From UBA4064 sp050179135 (GTDB lineage: Bacteria; Desulfobacterota; Desulfobacteria; Desulfobacterales; Desulfatirhabdiaceae), in contig JBFXFK010000038.1 in assembly GCA_050179135.1 (NCBI GenBank), forward strand, positions 1 to 33,709: 33,709 nucleotides of DNA, read 5' to 3'. The translations under genes were made by a program, and so were the position numbers. Positions 13,673 to 22,893 of the stretch are shown here, in pieces (the stretch's first letter is position 1; every line of letters begins with the position of its first letter). The notes below the pieces were generated by a model that searched no databases, had not been told where the DNA came from, and was given only the letters and a program-made list of their open reading frames with translations.

Positions 13673-16348
13673 ATGCCAAATCAAAACGGGATTACGGTTA
13701 TCACCACCCATCTGAATGCGGATTTTGATGCGCTGGCATCCATGCTTGCCGCGCAAAAACTTTACCCGGATGCACTGGTGGTTTTCCCGGGATCACAGGA
13801 AAGAAATCTAAGAATATTTTTTATTAAATCGATGGTTTATCTGTTCAATATGGCCGATATCAAGCATATCGATTTTTCACGCATCAATCGATTGGTTCTG
13901 GTAGATACCCGTCAGCCATCCCGGATTGGGAAATTTGCAGAAATATTAAATAATCCGGACATCGAGATTCATGTCTATGATCACCATCCGCCAATGGCAA
14001 ATGACATCACGGGGCATTTTTCGGTCTGTCGGGTCAGTGGGGCAACGGTCACGCTGTTGGTTGAAATCATCCGTGAAAGAAAAATTGATGTGTCTTCCGA
14101 TGAAGCAACCATCATGTGTCTGGGGCTTTATGAAGATACCGGCTCATTTACGTTTCCATCCACCACGGAACAGGATTTTCTGGCAGCCGCATTTTTGTTG
14201 TCAAAAGGCGCCAACCTGAACACGGTCTCTTCCATGATTGCCAGGGAAATCAGCCCGGAACAGGTTGGACTTCTGAATGACATGATCCAGGCATCAACCC
14301 GTTACACCATCAAGGGAACTGAAATTGTCGTGACCAGCGTCATTACCGATCATTATGTGCCGGATTTTGCATTTCTGGTACACAAACTGATAAAAATGGA
14401 AAACCTGAACGCGATTTTTGCTTTGGCAAGCATGGAAAACAAGATTCATATCGTTGCCCGAAGCCGCATCCCCGAAGTCGATGTGGGAACCATTTTATCC
14501 CAAATGGGTGGCGGCGGCCATAATTTTGCCGCATCTGCGACAATCAAGGACCAAACCCTGCCTCAGGCGGACCAGCGTCTTCTCGAGATACTCTACCAGA
14601 CCATCCGGCCCAGACGGCTGGCAAGGGATATCATGTCTTCACCGGCGATTTCAACCCGCGCGGATACCACGTGTAAAGCGGCTGCCGGATTGCTGACCCG
14701 ATATAACATCAACGCACTTCTGATCAATGGTGATCCGGAAGCCGGCAATACACTGCTGGGATATATCACCCGGCAGGTTCTGGAAAAGGCGCTTTATCAC
14801 CACCTGGATGATGTTCCTGTTCGGGAATATATGACAACGGATATGGCCTGGGTCAGTCCGGAAGCGGATATTTCCGAAATTCAACAAAAAGTCATCGACA
14901 ATAAACAACGCATTCTGCCCGTCATGGATAATGGCATGATCAAAGGGGTGGTCAGCCGGACCGATCTGCTCAATCTTATTGCCAGACAGTCCAGCCGGGA
15001 CATGGCGGCAGCAGCCGGTAATTTTCAGGATATCATTCATGCCAGAACCCGCAATATTCTGAATTTCATGATTGAACGATTTTCCAAACGGTTGATGGAT
15101 CTGCTTCGCGGCATTGGAGATGTGGCCAAAGACATGGGTATTGAAGCCTATGTGGTGGGGGGATTTGTCCGGGATCTGTTTTTGTACAGACCCAATGAGG
15201 ACATGGATGTGGTGGTGGAAGGGGATGGAATCGCATTTGCAAAACGGTATGCCGCGCTTAAAAACGCCAGGGTTCATACCCATGAGCATTTTGGGACCGC
15301 GGTCATTATTTTTTCGGACGGTCTGAAAATCGATGTGGCATCGGCCCGAATGGAATACTACAAATTTCCGAGCGCCCTTCCAATTGTCGAAATGAGTTCC
15401 ATCAAGCAGGACCTGTTTCGACGGGATTTTACCATCAATACCCTGGCCATCCAGTTGAATCCTGAAAAATTCGGTACACTGATCGATTTTTTTTCCGCCC
15501 AGAAGGATATCAAGGAAAAGGCCATCCGCGTGATTCACAATCTGAGTTTTGTGGAAGATCCGACCCGCGCCTTTCGGGCCATCAAATTCGAGCAGCGTTT
15601 TGGATTCAACATGGGAAGATTGACGGTCGGACTGATTGAAAATGCCATAAAAATGGATTTTTTTTCAAAACTCAGCGGCAGGCGGGTGTTTCATGAAATT
15701 CGACAGATTCTGGACGAGGAAAATCCGGTGCCGGCTGTCGGCCGGTTGAATGATTTCCAGCTCCTGCGGGTCATCCACCCCAATCTTCGACTGGGCCCGG
15801 AAAAAATCGCCCTGCTGGAATCGGTCAAAAATGTAATATCCTGGCATGATCTCCTGTTTCTGGAAGAATCGATCATGAAGTGGTCTGTCTATTTTCTGGC
15901 AATCCTGCGGGGATATGATTCAAAAATATCGGAAGATATATTCAACCGGCTGGAGCTGGCGCCCCGACTGAAAACAATTTTGGGAAAAGAGCGCCATGCT
16001 GCGGAAAAATCGCTTTTTTGGCTGGAAAGGCATATGCCGGTGTCAAACAGTGAACTGTGTGACCAGTTGGCGCCGTTTCGCCCGGAGCTCAAACTGTATA
16101 TGATGGCGGCTACCCGGCAGAAACGGATAAAACGGGGAATTTCCAACTATTTTGTAAAGTTTCGGTATATCAAACCCGCTGTAACGGGCGAGGACCTGAA
16201 GCAGATGGGATTTCCGCCCGGTCCGATTTTCAAGGAGGTTCTTCTCGCCATTCAACATGAAAAACTGAACGGAAAGCTGAAAACACGCGATGATGAATTG
16301 ATGTTCATTTCCAGACATTTTGCATGGCCTGAATCGGGAAAGGACTGA
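13673..16348 (+). CDS. DHH/DHHA1 - CBS pair - tRNA nucleotidyltransferase/poly(A) polymerase fusion
   Basis: An 891-aa three-module protein. Residues 1-310 form a DHH-type phosphoesterase: an N-terminal NADFDALAS motif, VDTRQ, the DHH motif at 103-105, and a DHHA1 domain ending with GGGGH at 279-283. Residues ~315-445 hold two CBS domains (ARDIMSSPAIS and VREYMTTDMAWV). From ~470 there is a class II CCA/poly(A) polymerase head with VVGGFVRDL (493-501), catalytic carboxylates Asp510 and Asp512, the RRDF motif (583-586) and EDPTRAFRAIKFEQRF. This architecture is known in Deltaproteobacteria and Aquifex-type bacteria as an A- or CC-adding tRNA nucleotidyltransferase. The exact nucleotide specificity and the DHH substrate cannot be fixed here. 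An AGGA lies 9 bases before the ATG. It is monocistronic. Confidence 0.93.
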   Translation: MPNQNGITVITTHLNADFDALASMLAAQKLYPDALVVFPGSQERNLRIFFIKSMVYLFNMADIKHIDFSRINRLVLVDTRQPSRIGKFAEILNNPDIEIHVYDHHPPMANDITGHFSVCRVSGATVTLLVEIIRERKIDVSSDEATIMCLGLYEDTGSFTFPSTTEQDFLAAAFLLSKGANLNTVSSMIAREISPEQVGLLNDMIQASTRYTIKGTEIVVTSVITDHYVPDFAFLVHKLIKMENLNAIFALASMENKIHIVARSRIPEVDVGTILSQMGGGGHNFAASATIKDQTLPQADQRLLEILYQTIRPRRLARDIMSSPAISTRADTTCKAAAGLLTRYNINALLINGDPEAGNTLLGYITRQVLEKALYHHLDDVPVREYMTTDMAWVSPEADISEIQQKVIDNKQRILPVMDNGMIKGVVSRTDLLNLIARQSSRDMAAAAGNFQDIIHARTRNILNFMIERFSKRLMDLLRGIGDVAKDMGIEAYVVGGFVRDLFLYRPNEDMDVVVEGDGIAFAKRYAALKNARVHTHEHFGTAVIIFSDGLKIDVASARMEYYKFPSALPIVEMSSIKQDLFRRDFTINTLAIQLNPEKFGTLIDFFSAQKDIKEKAIRVIHNLSFVEDPTRAFRAIKFEQRFGFNMGRLTVGLIENAIKMDFFSKLSGRRVFHEIRQILDEENPVPAVGRLNDFQLLRVIHPNLRLGPEKIALLESVKNVISWHDLLFLEESIMKWSVYFLAILRGYDSKISEDIFNRLELAPRLKTILGKERHAAEKSLFWLERHMPVSNSELCDQLAPFRPELKLYMMAATRQKRIKRGISNYFVKFRYIKPAVTGEDLKQMGFPPGPIFKEVLLAIQHEKLNGKLKTRDDELMFISRHFAWPESGKD

Positions 16349-16376
16349 GCGCATAAAGATGTCACACTCTCATTGA

Positions 16377-16626
16377 CCGGTTGTTTGGCCTGCATTAGTA
16401 GTGAGAAGTGAGAAGCTGTCTGACGGTCTGCCGGCCGATCTGCCTATATCCCCCATGCCCTTCAGTCTTCAGCCTTCTGTCTTCCTGCCGCCGTCAGGGA
16501 ACTCCCGTTGGTCGCACCCTGACCTACGCCGGAATGCGGTCTGCCGTGCAGGTCAGGCTGGCCGGTTGTTTGGCTTGCCTGACATTGCCGGTATGCCCCA
16601 TGCTCTTCAGTCTTCAGCCTTCAGCC
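16377..16626. repeat. Heptad-based and direct repeats in the spacer between the NTase and usp genes
   Basis: CCGGTTGTTTGGCCTGC (16377-16393) recurs with one change at 16562-16578. Each is followed downstream by a TTCAGTC/TTCAGCC heptad run (16461-16483 and 16606-16626). A second heptad, AGTGAGA twice, is at 16400-16413. An exact inverted pair CCTGACCT (16518-16525) / AGGTCAGG (16550-16557) lies between them. The block is non-coding and lies between the convergent ends of the flanking genes. Confidence 0.7.
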
Positions 16627-16642
16627 TCTTGTCATATCGCAG

Positions 16643-17113
16643 TTATTCTTCAATGTTTCTGGATCGAATCAGCAGCATGGGACGGTCCACCATCTGCAGG
16701 ACACCGGCAGTCACACTGCCATAGAAAACCCGTGACAGACCGGTTCTGCCGTGACTGGCCATGGCAATGATATCGGCATTTTCCCGCTGGGCAACGGCAA
16801 TGATGGTTTCCACAATCGGCCCCTGCTCGATGAATTTGCGGGCGTCAATTCCTTTTTCACGCAACTCCCCCTGCCAGCCTGAAAGATAGGCCATGACCTC
16901 CTCGTATCGCCTGTTGAAATCCTTCAGACTTTGCTTGATCAAATCCGTATGCGCACTGGATACGTGAATTGACGGATTGACAAGCTGGGGTGGACTCATG
17001 ACCTGAAGAAGCACAACCTTGGATTTGAACTGAATCGCCAGATTTTCGACATGGGCAATAATCCGTTCTGCCCGGACAGATCCATCCAGCGGCGTAAGAA
17101 TGGTATGGTACAT
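16643..17113 (-). CDS. Universal stress protein (UspA family)
   Basis: A 156-aa single-domain Usp. The N-terminal YHTILTPLDGS forms strand 1 with the conserved Asp. The ATP-binding loop near the C-terminus reads ASHGRTGLSRVFYGSVT, matching G-x2-G-x9-G-S, so nucleotide binding is expected. A final RPMLLIRS strand completes the dimer edge. Usp proteins are cytoplasmic stress-response factors without a defined single reaction. A strong AGGAGG precedes the ATG. It is separated by about 118 bases from ybaK and is probably transcribed alone. Confidence 0.92.
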   Translation of the reverse strand: MYHTILTPLDGSVRAERIIAHVENLAIQFKSKVVLLQVMSPPQLVNPSIHVSSAHTDLIKQSLKDFNRRYEEVMAYLSGWQGELREKGIDARKFIEQGPIVETIIAVAQRENADIIAMASHGRTGLSRVFYGSVTAGVLQMVDRPMLLIRSRNIEE

Positions 17114-17231
17114 GATTACCTCCTGAGAAAGTTAAACTGCGGGTTGTCGGTCCAATTCATATCAGGAAAATCAGGGTTATTATGCCAGAGCTGTCATTGC
17201 ATGCAAGGAATAAAATTCAGTTTTCATCGAA

Positions 17232-17714
17232 TCAAATACCAACCTGAACCAGTGCGGGTTTCAGGGCATTCAACACATCGGCGGTTTGAATTTTTACAAG
17301 CCATCCCCGTTTTCCGGCATTCAGATAAATTTCCGGCAACAGGGCAATACCGGATTCCATGTAAACCGGCATGGGTGTCCGCACACCAAACGGAGATATG
17401 CCGCCGATGACATATCCGGTCAGCCGGGTCACTTTTTGGGGATCGCAGGGCTTCACAGACTTGGCCTGAAGATGCCTGGCCAGATGTTTTGTCGAAACCT
17501 GACGATCGCCGTGCATCAGGATGATCAACGGATTTCCGGAATCATTCTCCATGACCAGTGTTTTGATCACCCGGTGTTCTTCGATTCCCAACGCGGTTGC
17601 AGCCAGAGCTGTTCCGCCCTTGTCCTCATACCGGTAGGGAAAAAGGGTGTAGGGTATGTGATGCGTTTTCAGGTGACGAATCGCCGGCGTGGCCAGCTTG
17701 TCCGAATGGGTCAT
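17232..17714 (-). CDS. ybaK: YbaK/EbsC-type aminoacyl-tRNA deacylase
   Basis: A 160-aa YbaK-fold protein. Members hydrolyse mischarged Cys-tRNA(Pro) or related species in trans. Family features are TPAIRHLKTHHIPYTLF at the start, GGTALAATALGIEEHRVIKTLVM with the substrate-pocket Lys, a KHLARHLQAKSVKPCDP helix, and the conserved GYVIGGISPFG loop at residues ~100-110. The gene starts 13 bases after the response-regulator gene, with AGG before the ATG, so it may be read from the same transcript, although no functional link is obvious. Confidence 0.9.
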   Translation of the reverse strand: MTHSDKLATPAIRHLKTHHIPYTLFPYRYEDKGGTALAATALGIEEHRVIKTLVMENDSGNPLIILMHGDRQVSTKHLARHLQAKSVKPCDPQKVTRLTGYVIGGISPFGVRTPMPVYMESGIALLPEIYLNAGKRGWLVKIQTADVLNALKPALVQVGI

Positions 17715-17727
17715 GGCTGTTACCTGT

Positions 17728-18366
17728 TCACGGTTCGATCAGACGGTTTTGAATGGCAAACCGCGAGAGTTCGGCATTGTTTCTGAGATTCAGCTTTTTT
17801 AAAAGACGAAACCGGTATGTGTCAACGGTTTTGATACTGATACGATAGTCATTTGCAATTTCGCGGTTGGTATGACCAATGGCCAGCCGGCGCAGCACCT
17901 GAAGCTCCCGCATGGAAATTGAATCCAGAATGGATTTGGCATGGCTTCCTCTTGCCACACATCTGGCGAGGGCATTGCCTGCCTCCGGGGTCAGATATCG
18001 AATCCCGTCTCTGACCTGACGAATGGCGGTCACCAGTTGCTCGGGAGCGGATCGTTTGGTGATATACCCCATGGCGCCGGCCTCGATGGCCCGAACCACA
18101 TACTGGTCCTCCTCATGCATGGTCAAAATGATGACAGGCAGGTCCGGATAGGCGCTTAACAGATGTCCGGTCACTTCCAGGCCATCCAAATCCGGCATTG
18201 AAATGTCGATCACCGCCACATCCGGGCAATTTTTCTGAACCAGTTGAATGGCTTCCCGGCCATTTGATGCTTCGGCCACCACCACCATGTCCCCGCTTTC
18301 CTCAACAATCCGCCGAAGCCCGGCCCGGACAATGCTGTGATCATCCGCCAGCAATACCTTGATCAT
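17728..18366 (-). CDS. NarL/UhpA-family response regulator (REC-LuxR HTH)
   Basis: A 212-aa regulator. The receiver domain has the acidic pair Asp8-Asp9 (LLADDHSIVRAG), the phosphoacceptor Asp54 (VIDISMPDLDG), the switch Thr in ILTMHEED, and the conserved Lys in ITKRSAP. The C-terminal LuxR-type helix-turn-helix reads SMRELQVLRRLAIGHTNREI and then ISIKTVDTYRFRLLKKL. Its start overlaps the stop of the upstream kinase gene by 4 bases (ATGA), which makes the kinase its cognate partner. Targets are unknown. Confidence 0.95.
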   Translation of the reverse strand: MIKVLLADDHSIVRAGLRRIVEESGDMVVVAEASNGREAIQLVQKNCPDVAVIDISMPDLDGLEVTGHLLSAYPDLPVIILTMHEEDQYVVRAIEAGAMGYITKRSAPEQLVTAIRQVRDGIRYLTPEAGNALARCVARGSHAKSILDSISMRELQVLRRLAIGHTNREIANDYRISIKTVDTYRFRLLKKLNLRNNAELSRFAIQNRLIEP

Positions 18367-20828
18367 AAGGCCACCTGTTCATTCTGAACCGGCGCACTGA
18401 ATACCAGGCGTGTGCCCTCCTGACTGGATGAGATCAGCGCGATTGTTCCGCCGATCAAAGAGGCCCGCTCCCGCATTCCGGCTATGCCGAGGCCTTCAAA
18501 TTCATGCATATCCTGAACCTGAAATCCGGTTCCGTTATCACTGATACTCAGATTGAGCTTCCCGTCATTTTGCGTCAGGGTGACCTCTGCATACGTTGCA
18601 CCCGAATGTCTGGCCACATTGGTCAGGGCCTCCTGCACAATACGATAGGCCGCTGTGGCCACGCCGTCGCTCAGTCCCCGGATACTACCCGGATGGAATA
18701 TACAGGCGATTCCCGTGCGTCTTTCAAAATCGGCGGTAAACCACTCCAGGGCATCCACCAGCCCCAGATCATCCAGAACACGCGGTCGGAGCCGGAGCGC
18801 GATTCCCCGGATATCCTGAATATTTTTGTCGATCAGAACACACATGTTGGCAGCCCGTTCAAAAGCATCCGGATCTTTCAGACGAAGCCGGTCCCGCATC
18901 CAGACAGAATCCATCCGGAGCGCCGTCAACACCTGCCCCAGCTCGTCATGCAGCTCCCGGGCAATGGCGGCCCGCTCTTTTTCCTGACTGTTCATGAAAC
19001 TGGCAGACAGCCGCCTGAACTGATCCTGCATTTTTTTGATTGCGGTGATATCGGTCAATATTCCGCAGACGCCACTGGTGTTTCCCGACTCGTCATACAT
19101 CGGAAACTTGACAGAGAGAAAGGTCAGGTTTCCATCCCCTGCAGGAATGCTTTCTTCCAGTTGAATCGGATGGGGGGTCTCTATGATTTGCTGGTCGATT
19201 TGGTAAAAGGTGTTTGCAATTTTTTCCGGCAGGATGTCATGATCGGTGCGTCCCATGACGTCTTCCGACTTCAGGTTGAAAAGTGCTTCAAAACGGGAAT
19301 TGATCAACCGGTAGCGATTATCCCGGTCCTTTATATACACGATATCCGGTGTGTATTTCAGAATGCCGGAAATTTCCCGGGTTCTTTTGGCGACCTCGAT
19401 TTCCAGTTTCCTGGAATATTGTTTCAGTGCATCCTGTGCCTGTTTCAGTGCCTCCTCAGCCTGCTTTCGTTCCGTTATATCAATGGAAACGGCCAGAGAC
19501 CGGATGATGGTTCCGTGATTGTCCCGTTCCGCAATGGCAGAGAGAAGCACATCGATTATCCGGCCGTTTTTTTGAACATATTGATAGGGAACATCCTTGC
19601 AGAAACCGGTCTGAAAAAACTGTGGAATCACAACCCGCTCCGCATGGTTTCTGGAATCGGGCGAAAAAAATTCCGTTACGTGCTTTCCAATGACCTCATC
19701 CCGGCTGTATCCCATCGCCTCCAGCCAGTAGTCACTGACACTGATCAGGTTGCCATTGAAATCGATGGAGTGAAGCATGGCCGGTGTATGATGATAGAGG
19801 GACCGGTATCGCCCGGTGCTTTCCTGGAGGGCATCTTCGGCCTCCTTGCGCCGGGCAAGCTCCTGGGTGGCTTTTCCATAAAGCACAAAAACCGATATCC
19901 CGATCAGGATACACAGCCACAGCCCGATCTGACCGGATATCTGAATCAGGGGGTCCGATACGGTTCTGGAAATTGCCTGACGGTTTCTCAGATAAATAAT
20001 CCGCCATCCCTCATATCCGTCCAGCTCCTTATGATAAAACTGGTACACGACATTGTTTGCATCCAGGACCTGTCTGGAATTGATCTGGCGAAGTCCAATC
20101 CAGTCATATGGCCCGTCACCAAACTGACGGGTTTCGCGGATATCCCGGATATCGGATTCCGGTATATCCCAAGCCAGATGATACAGCCATTGATGCTGAT
20201 TGGAAATGAATATGACACCGGACGGATCGGTTATCAGCACAATATCTTCGTTTGACAGCCCGATTTCCTGTTCAATGGAATCAATGGAGACTTTGATGAT
20301 GGCCACTCCGAACGGCAGATATCCATCATAGGTATAAACCGGATGGCTGTAATAGGCGCCCCGCAGGTTGGACGTGGTTCCCAGAGCCAGATAAGCCGTC
20401 GGCAAACCCAGTATGGCCCTTGTGAAATAGGGTCGAAATGAAAAATTGATTCCGACAAACGAATCCGCGTCATTCCGGTTGCTGGAGGCGATGGTATTGC
20501 CTTCCCGATCCAGCAGATAACAGACACTGGCATTGAGTGAGTTTTTAAAATAATCCAGTATCGAATTGGCGCTGGCCAGATTGGCATCCTGTCCGCCGGC
20601 CAGGGCCAGAGCCAGGGGCTCCATTCCGGCCATGATCTTGGCGGGTTTGACGATTCCGGAAAAAGATGTCAAAAGACTTTTATGCAGGGCATTGACATGA
20701 GCTGTCGCATGCTGTTCAGCCTCGGCAAAAGCCGCTTCCCGCAAAGACGAATAATACAGGTATCCCCCAATGGAAACCGATAAAAACGTCAGAAGCGACA
20801 AAATAAACAGAATGAATCGCAGCTTCAT
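18363..20828 (-). CDS. Cache-PAS-PAS sensor histidine kinase, NarX/UhpB type (HisKA_3)
   Basis: An 821-aa membrane kinase. A first helix (residues 5-25) is followed by a periplasmic double-Cache region (~30-290) that contains NASVCYLLDREGNTIASSN and FVGINFSFRPYFTRAILG. These segments closely resemble the DctB-type dicarboxylate sensor fold. A second helix is near 305-325. Then come PAS1 (~345-465), a coiled coil, PAS2 (~495-610), and a HisKA_3 domain with ARELHDELGQ, in which His627 is the phosphorylation site. A compact HATPase ends with SDNGTGF and GLGIAGMRERA. It is coupled to the response-regulator gene by a 4-base overlap. A carboxylate ligand is a reasonable guess from the Cache motifs, not a proven one. 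Confidence 0.93.
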   Translation of the reverse strand: MKLRFILFILSLLTFLSVSIGGYLYYSSLREAAFAEAEQHATAHVNALHKSLLTSFSGIVKPAKIMAGMEPLALALAGGQDANLASANSILDYFKNSLNASVCYLLDREGNTIASSNRNDADSFVGINFSFRPYFTRAILGLPTAYLALGTTSNLRGAYYSHPVYTYDGYLPFGVAIIKVSIDSIEQEIGLSNEDIVLITDPSGVIFISNQHQWLYHLAWDIPESDIRDIRETRQFGDGPYDWIGLRQINSRQVLDANNVVYQFYHKELDGYEGWRIIYLRNRQAISRTVSDPLIQISGQIGLWLCILIGISVFVLYGKATQELARRKEAEDALQESTGRYRSLYHHTPAMLHSIDFNGNLISVSDYWLEAMGYSRDEVIGKHVTEFFSPDSRNHAERVVIPQFFQTGFCKDVPYQYVQKNGRIIDVLLSAIAERDNHGTIIRSLAVSIDITERKQAEEALKQAQDALKQYSRKLEIEVAKRTREISGILKYTPDIVYIKDRDNRYRLINSRFEALFNLKSEDVMGRTDHDILPEKIANTFYQIDQQIIETPHPIQLEESIPAGDGNLTFLSVKFPMYDESGNTSGVCGILTDITAIKKMQDQFRRLSASFMNSQEKERAAIARELHDELGQVLTALRMDSVWMRDRLRLKDPDAFERAANMCVLIDKNIQDIRGIALRLRPRVLDDLGLVDALEWFTADFERRTGIACIFHPGSIRGLSDGVATAAYRIVQEALTNVARHSGATYAEVTLTQNDGKLNLSISDNGTGFQVQDMHEFEGLGIAGMRERASLIGGTIALISSSQEGTRLVFSAPVQNEQVAL

Positions 20829-20932
20829 GGCAGAGAGATACCTTATATTTTTCCCGGGAATGGCTGCTTTTCAAGGCGCTGGCCGCAATCCCGGGTTACG
20901 ATCGACCATTCATTTCCGGATAACAGGACAGT

Positions 20933-21015
20933 GTAGCATAGGGCCTTGTGCCCGTTCGGGTTCTTGAAACCGGTTTTCGACCCATGCCCCTAACGCCCAC
21001 AAGGGGCTATGCTAC
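20933..21015. repeat. 83-bp nested palindrome between the kinase and AAA-ATPase genes
   Basis: The outer arms 20933-20956 and 20992-21015 are complementary at 20 of 24 positions, starting GTAGCATAG. The four mismatches are two GG/CC pairs, placed so that each arm can also fold on itself as GGGC-CTTGT-GCCC (20941-20953) and GCCC-ACAAG-GGGC (20995-21007). The loop holds a further AAACCGGTTT palindrome. It could be a bidirectional terminator or a mobile palindromic repeat. Confidence 0.75.
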
Positions 21016-21041
21016 GCCTGCCATCGTAGCAGCAATCCCGG

Positions 21042-22820
21042 CTAAACTTCCTGTCCCCAGATCCGCTCAAACCCCAACGCCACTACCGCATACCGCCGCA
21101 GGCGCAAATTCCCATGCCGTTCTTCCAGAATGCGCCCATAATCCCGGGCCTGCTCAACCGCCTCCGTCATTGCCTGTTGCATGCATGGCAGGGCCTGCAA
21201 TTCCGCTACACGCAATTCCCGGGCCTGTTTGCCGCTCAACCCGGCATCCGCCAATGTCACGTATTTGAACTCGATCAACACATCCAGAATCGTAAACCGC
21301 CGCATGTCCGGCCGGATGATCATGGTCAGATCCACCCGCTGCCGTCCGACTTCCGCCTCCGAATCCATGATGTACAGAATATCGTTGTACAACAGGGTCA
21401 GAAATGCGGTTTTAACCGTCAGTTCATTGGCCCACCGGTAATCCGGATTATGAAAGACTTTGAAATATTTCTTCTCCACAAAGGTGCACAAGGGGTCGAT
21501 ATTCCCCTTTTGATACAATGCTTTGGCAGCCAGTTTCCCCTGGTCCCGTTCCTGCGGATCGGGCAGCAGCAACAGGGCAAGCCGCTCCACGTACAGCTTT
21601 TGCATCACCACATTGGGAACGCGCAGTACCAACTCCCCTTCTGGCGTCAAATCGGCGATGGTCAACACACCAAAATAATACAAAAACGACACCATGAACG
21701 CATCATCACGCCCGGCAGTATTCATCAGATCCCGAATCCCGAACCGCTTGGCCAGGGCAGTGACAACAACTGCTGCATTTTCATGAACCAGATCCAGCAG
21801 CAGTTGGCCGCCTCCGGGAATCCGGGCGATGTAATCCAGTTTGGCGTCATCGGCAGCCATGTTTTCATCCAGCATTTCCGTCGGGAATTTGCCGCGTTCA
21901 AGCAATGCATCCAGAAAATAAAGCGCCAAGGTTGGATTATAGACGGTTTCTACTGCATCCGGTGCAAATTTGTAGCCGTTGTACCAGGTCTGGATCATCG
22001 AAATGGCATTCATTTTTTCTGTTTCCGGCAAATTGCAGGCATCGATCACGGCACTGGCTGCGGAAGCCACTTCCTCTGACCGGAATCCGCACAGATCGTT
22101 ATAAACGGGATTGAGATAGATGTTTTTGGCAATGTTGTACCCGCTGGTAATGTCACTCATGACGACCGGGGATACACCGGTTATGAATATCCTGTCGAAC
22201 AGCGACTCACTGGTCGATGCCTTGACCGCCTTGAAGAGGGTCCTTAGCGGCCCCTCTTCAAACACCAGGGCTTCATACCGCTTCTGTTTGTCCTGCTGAA
22301 CGCCCATCATGACCTGGTTGGCAAAATTGTCGTATTCGTCGATCAGCAGATAGACCTTGTGCCCGCTTTTACGCGCAACAGCCATGAGTGATTGAATGGA
22401 AGAAATGGCATTGGCGCGATCGACCCGGACATCTTCGGTCAGATAGTCCCGATAATACATGATGAACGCATCGATGCAGGAATTGATATGATCGTGCAGC
22501 GATCTTCGAATATCTTCCACATCCCCGAAGGGATCCACACAGGAAAAATCCCATTGCAGCATGAAATACCGATTGTGCAGCGGCGTCGGATTTTTACCGA
22601 TCTCAAGACCTCCGAACAGTCGCTCAAATTCATCGCCCCGGGCTATATCATAATAATTGAACAGGGTGGATAACAGCAGGCTTTTGCCAAAACGCCGGGG
22701 CCGGATGAACAGCAGATATTCCCCCTTTTCCAGATGCGGGATGTTGCCGGTCCGGTCACAGTAAAAAAAATCCTGTGTAATGATTTTATTGAAATCACAG
22801 ATACCATAAGGGAATTTCAT
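21042..22820 (-). CDS. AAA-ATPase-like / PD-(D/E)XK nuclease-superfamily protein (DUF1703 group)
   Basis: A 592-aa protein of the AAA-ATPase_like plus PDDEXK_9 group, abundant in Desulfobacterota and Bacteroidetes. The N-terminus FPYGICDFNKIITQDFFYCD is typical. The P-loop is the family's divergent RPRRFGKSLLLSTL, and the Walker B strand is KVYLLIDEYDNF. The C-terminal nuclease-like fold has RRFTILDVLIEFKYV, with the Asp and the Glu-x-Lys of a PD-(D/E)XK core. Biological role is not established; restriction, defence or regulatory roles have been suggested for relatives. The ATG at 22820 has GGAGG 8 bases upstream and is preferred over the Met at 22835. It is flanked downstream by the 83-bp palindrome, consistent with movement as a cassette. 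Confidence 0.88.
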   Translation of the reverse strand: MKFPYGICDFNKIITQDFFYCDRTGNIPHLEKGEYLLFIRPRRFGKSLLLSTLFNYYDIARGDEFERLFGGLEIGKNPTPLHNRYFMLQWDFSCVDPFGDVEDIRRSLHDHINSCIDAFIMYYRDYLTEDVRVDRANAISSIQSLMAVARKSGHKVYLLIDEYDNFANQVMMGVQQDKQKRYEALVFEEGPLRTLFKAVKASTSESLFDRIFITGVSPVVMSDITSGYNIAKNIYLNPVYNDLCGFRSEEVASAASAVIDACNLPETEKMNAISMIQTWYNGYKFAPDAVETVYNPTLALYFLDALLERGKFPTEMLDENMAADDAKLDYIARIPGGGQLLLDLVHENAAVVVTALAKRFGIRDLMNTAGRDDAFMVSFLYYFGVLTIADLTPEGELVLRVPNVVMQKLYVERLALLLLPDPQERDQGKLAAKALYQKGNIDPLCTFVEKKYFKVFHNPDYRWANELTVKTAFLTLLYNDILYIMDSEAEVGRQRVDLTMIIRPDMRRFTILDVLIEFKYVTLADAGLSGKQARELRVAELQALPCMQQAMTEAVEQARDYGRILEERHGNLRLRRYAVVALGFERIWGQEV

Positions 22821-22893
22821 GTCAAAATCCTCCATTGGCGCCGAACTTTCCTGTCCGGAATTGGAATGTCACCCGTTTATACCGGATGTGCAA

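Noticed and set aside
16377..16626. CRISPR array
   Set aside because: Repeats are too few, of unequal spacing and heptad-based, with no cas genes nearby.
18504..20255. A 583-codon plus-strand open frame opposite the Cache-PAS kinase gene
   Set aside because: It is antisense to a protein with clear domains, has no recognisable motif or ribosome binding site, and its length follows from the codon bias of the opposite strand.
21114..22079. A 321-codon plus-strand open frame opposite the AAA-ATPase gene
   Set aside because: Antisense shadow with low-complexity composition (many Q, H, R) and no family features.
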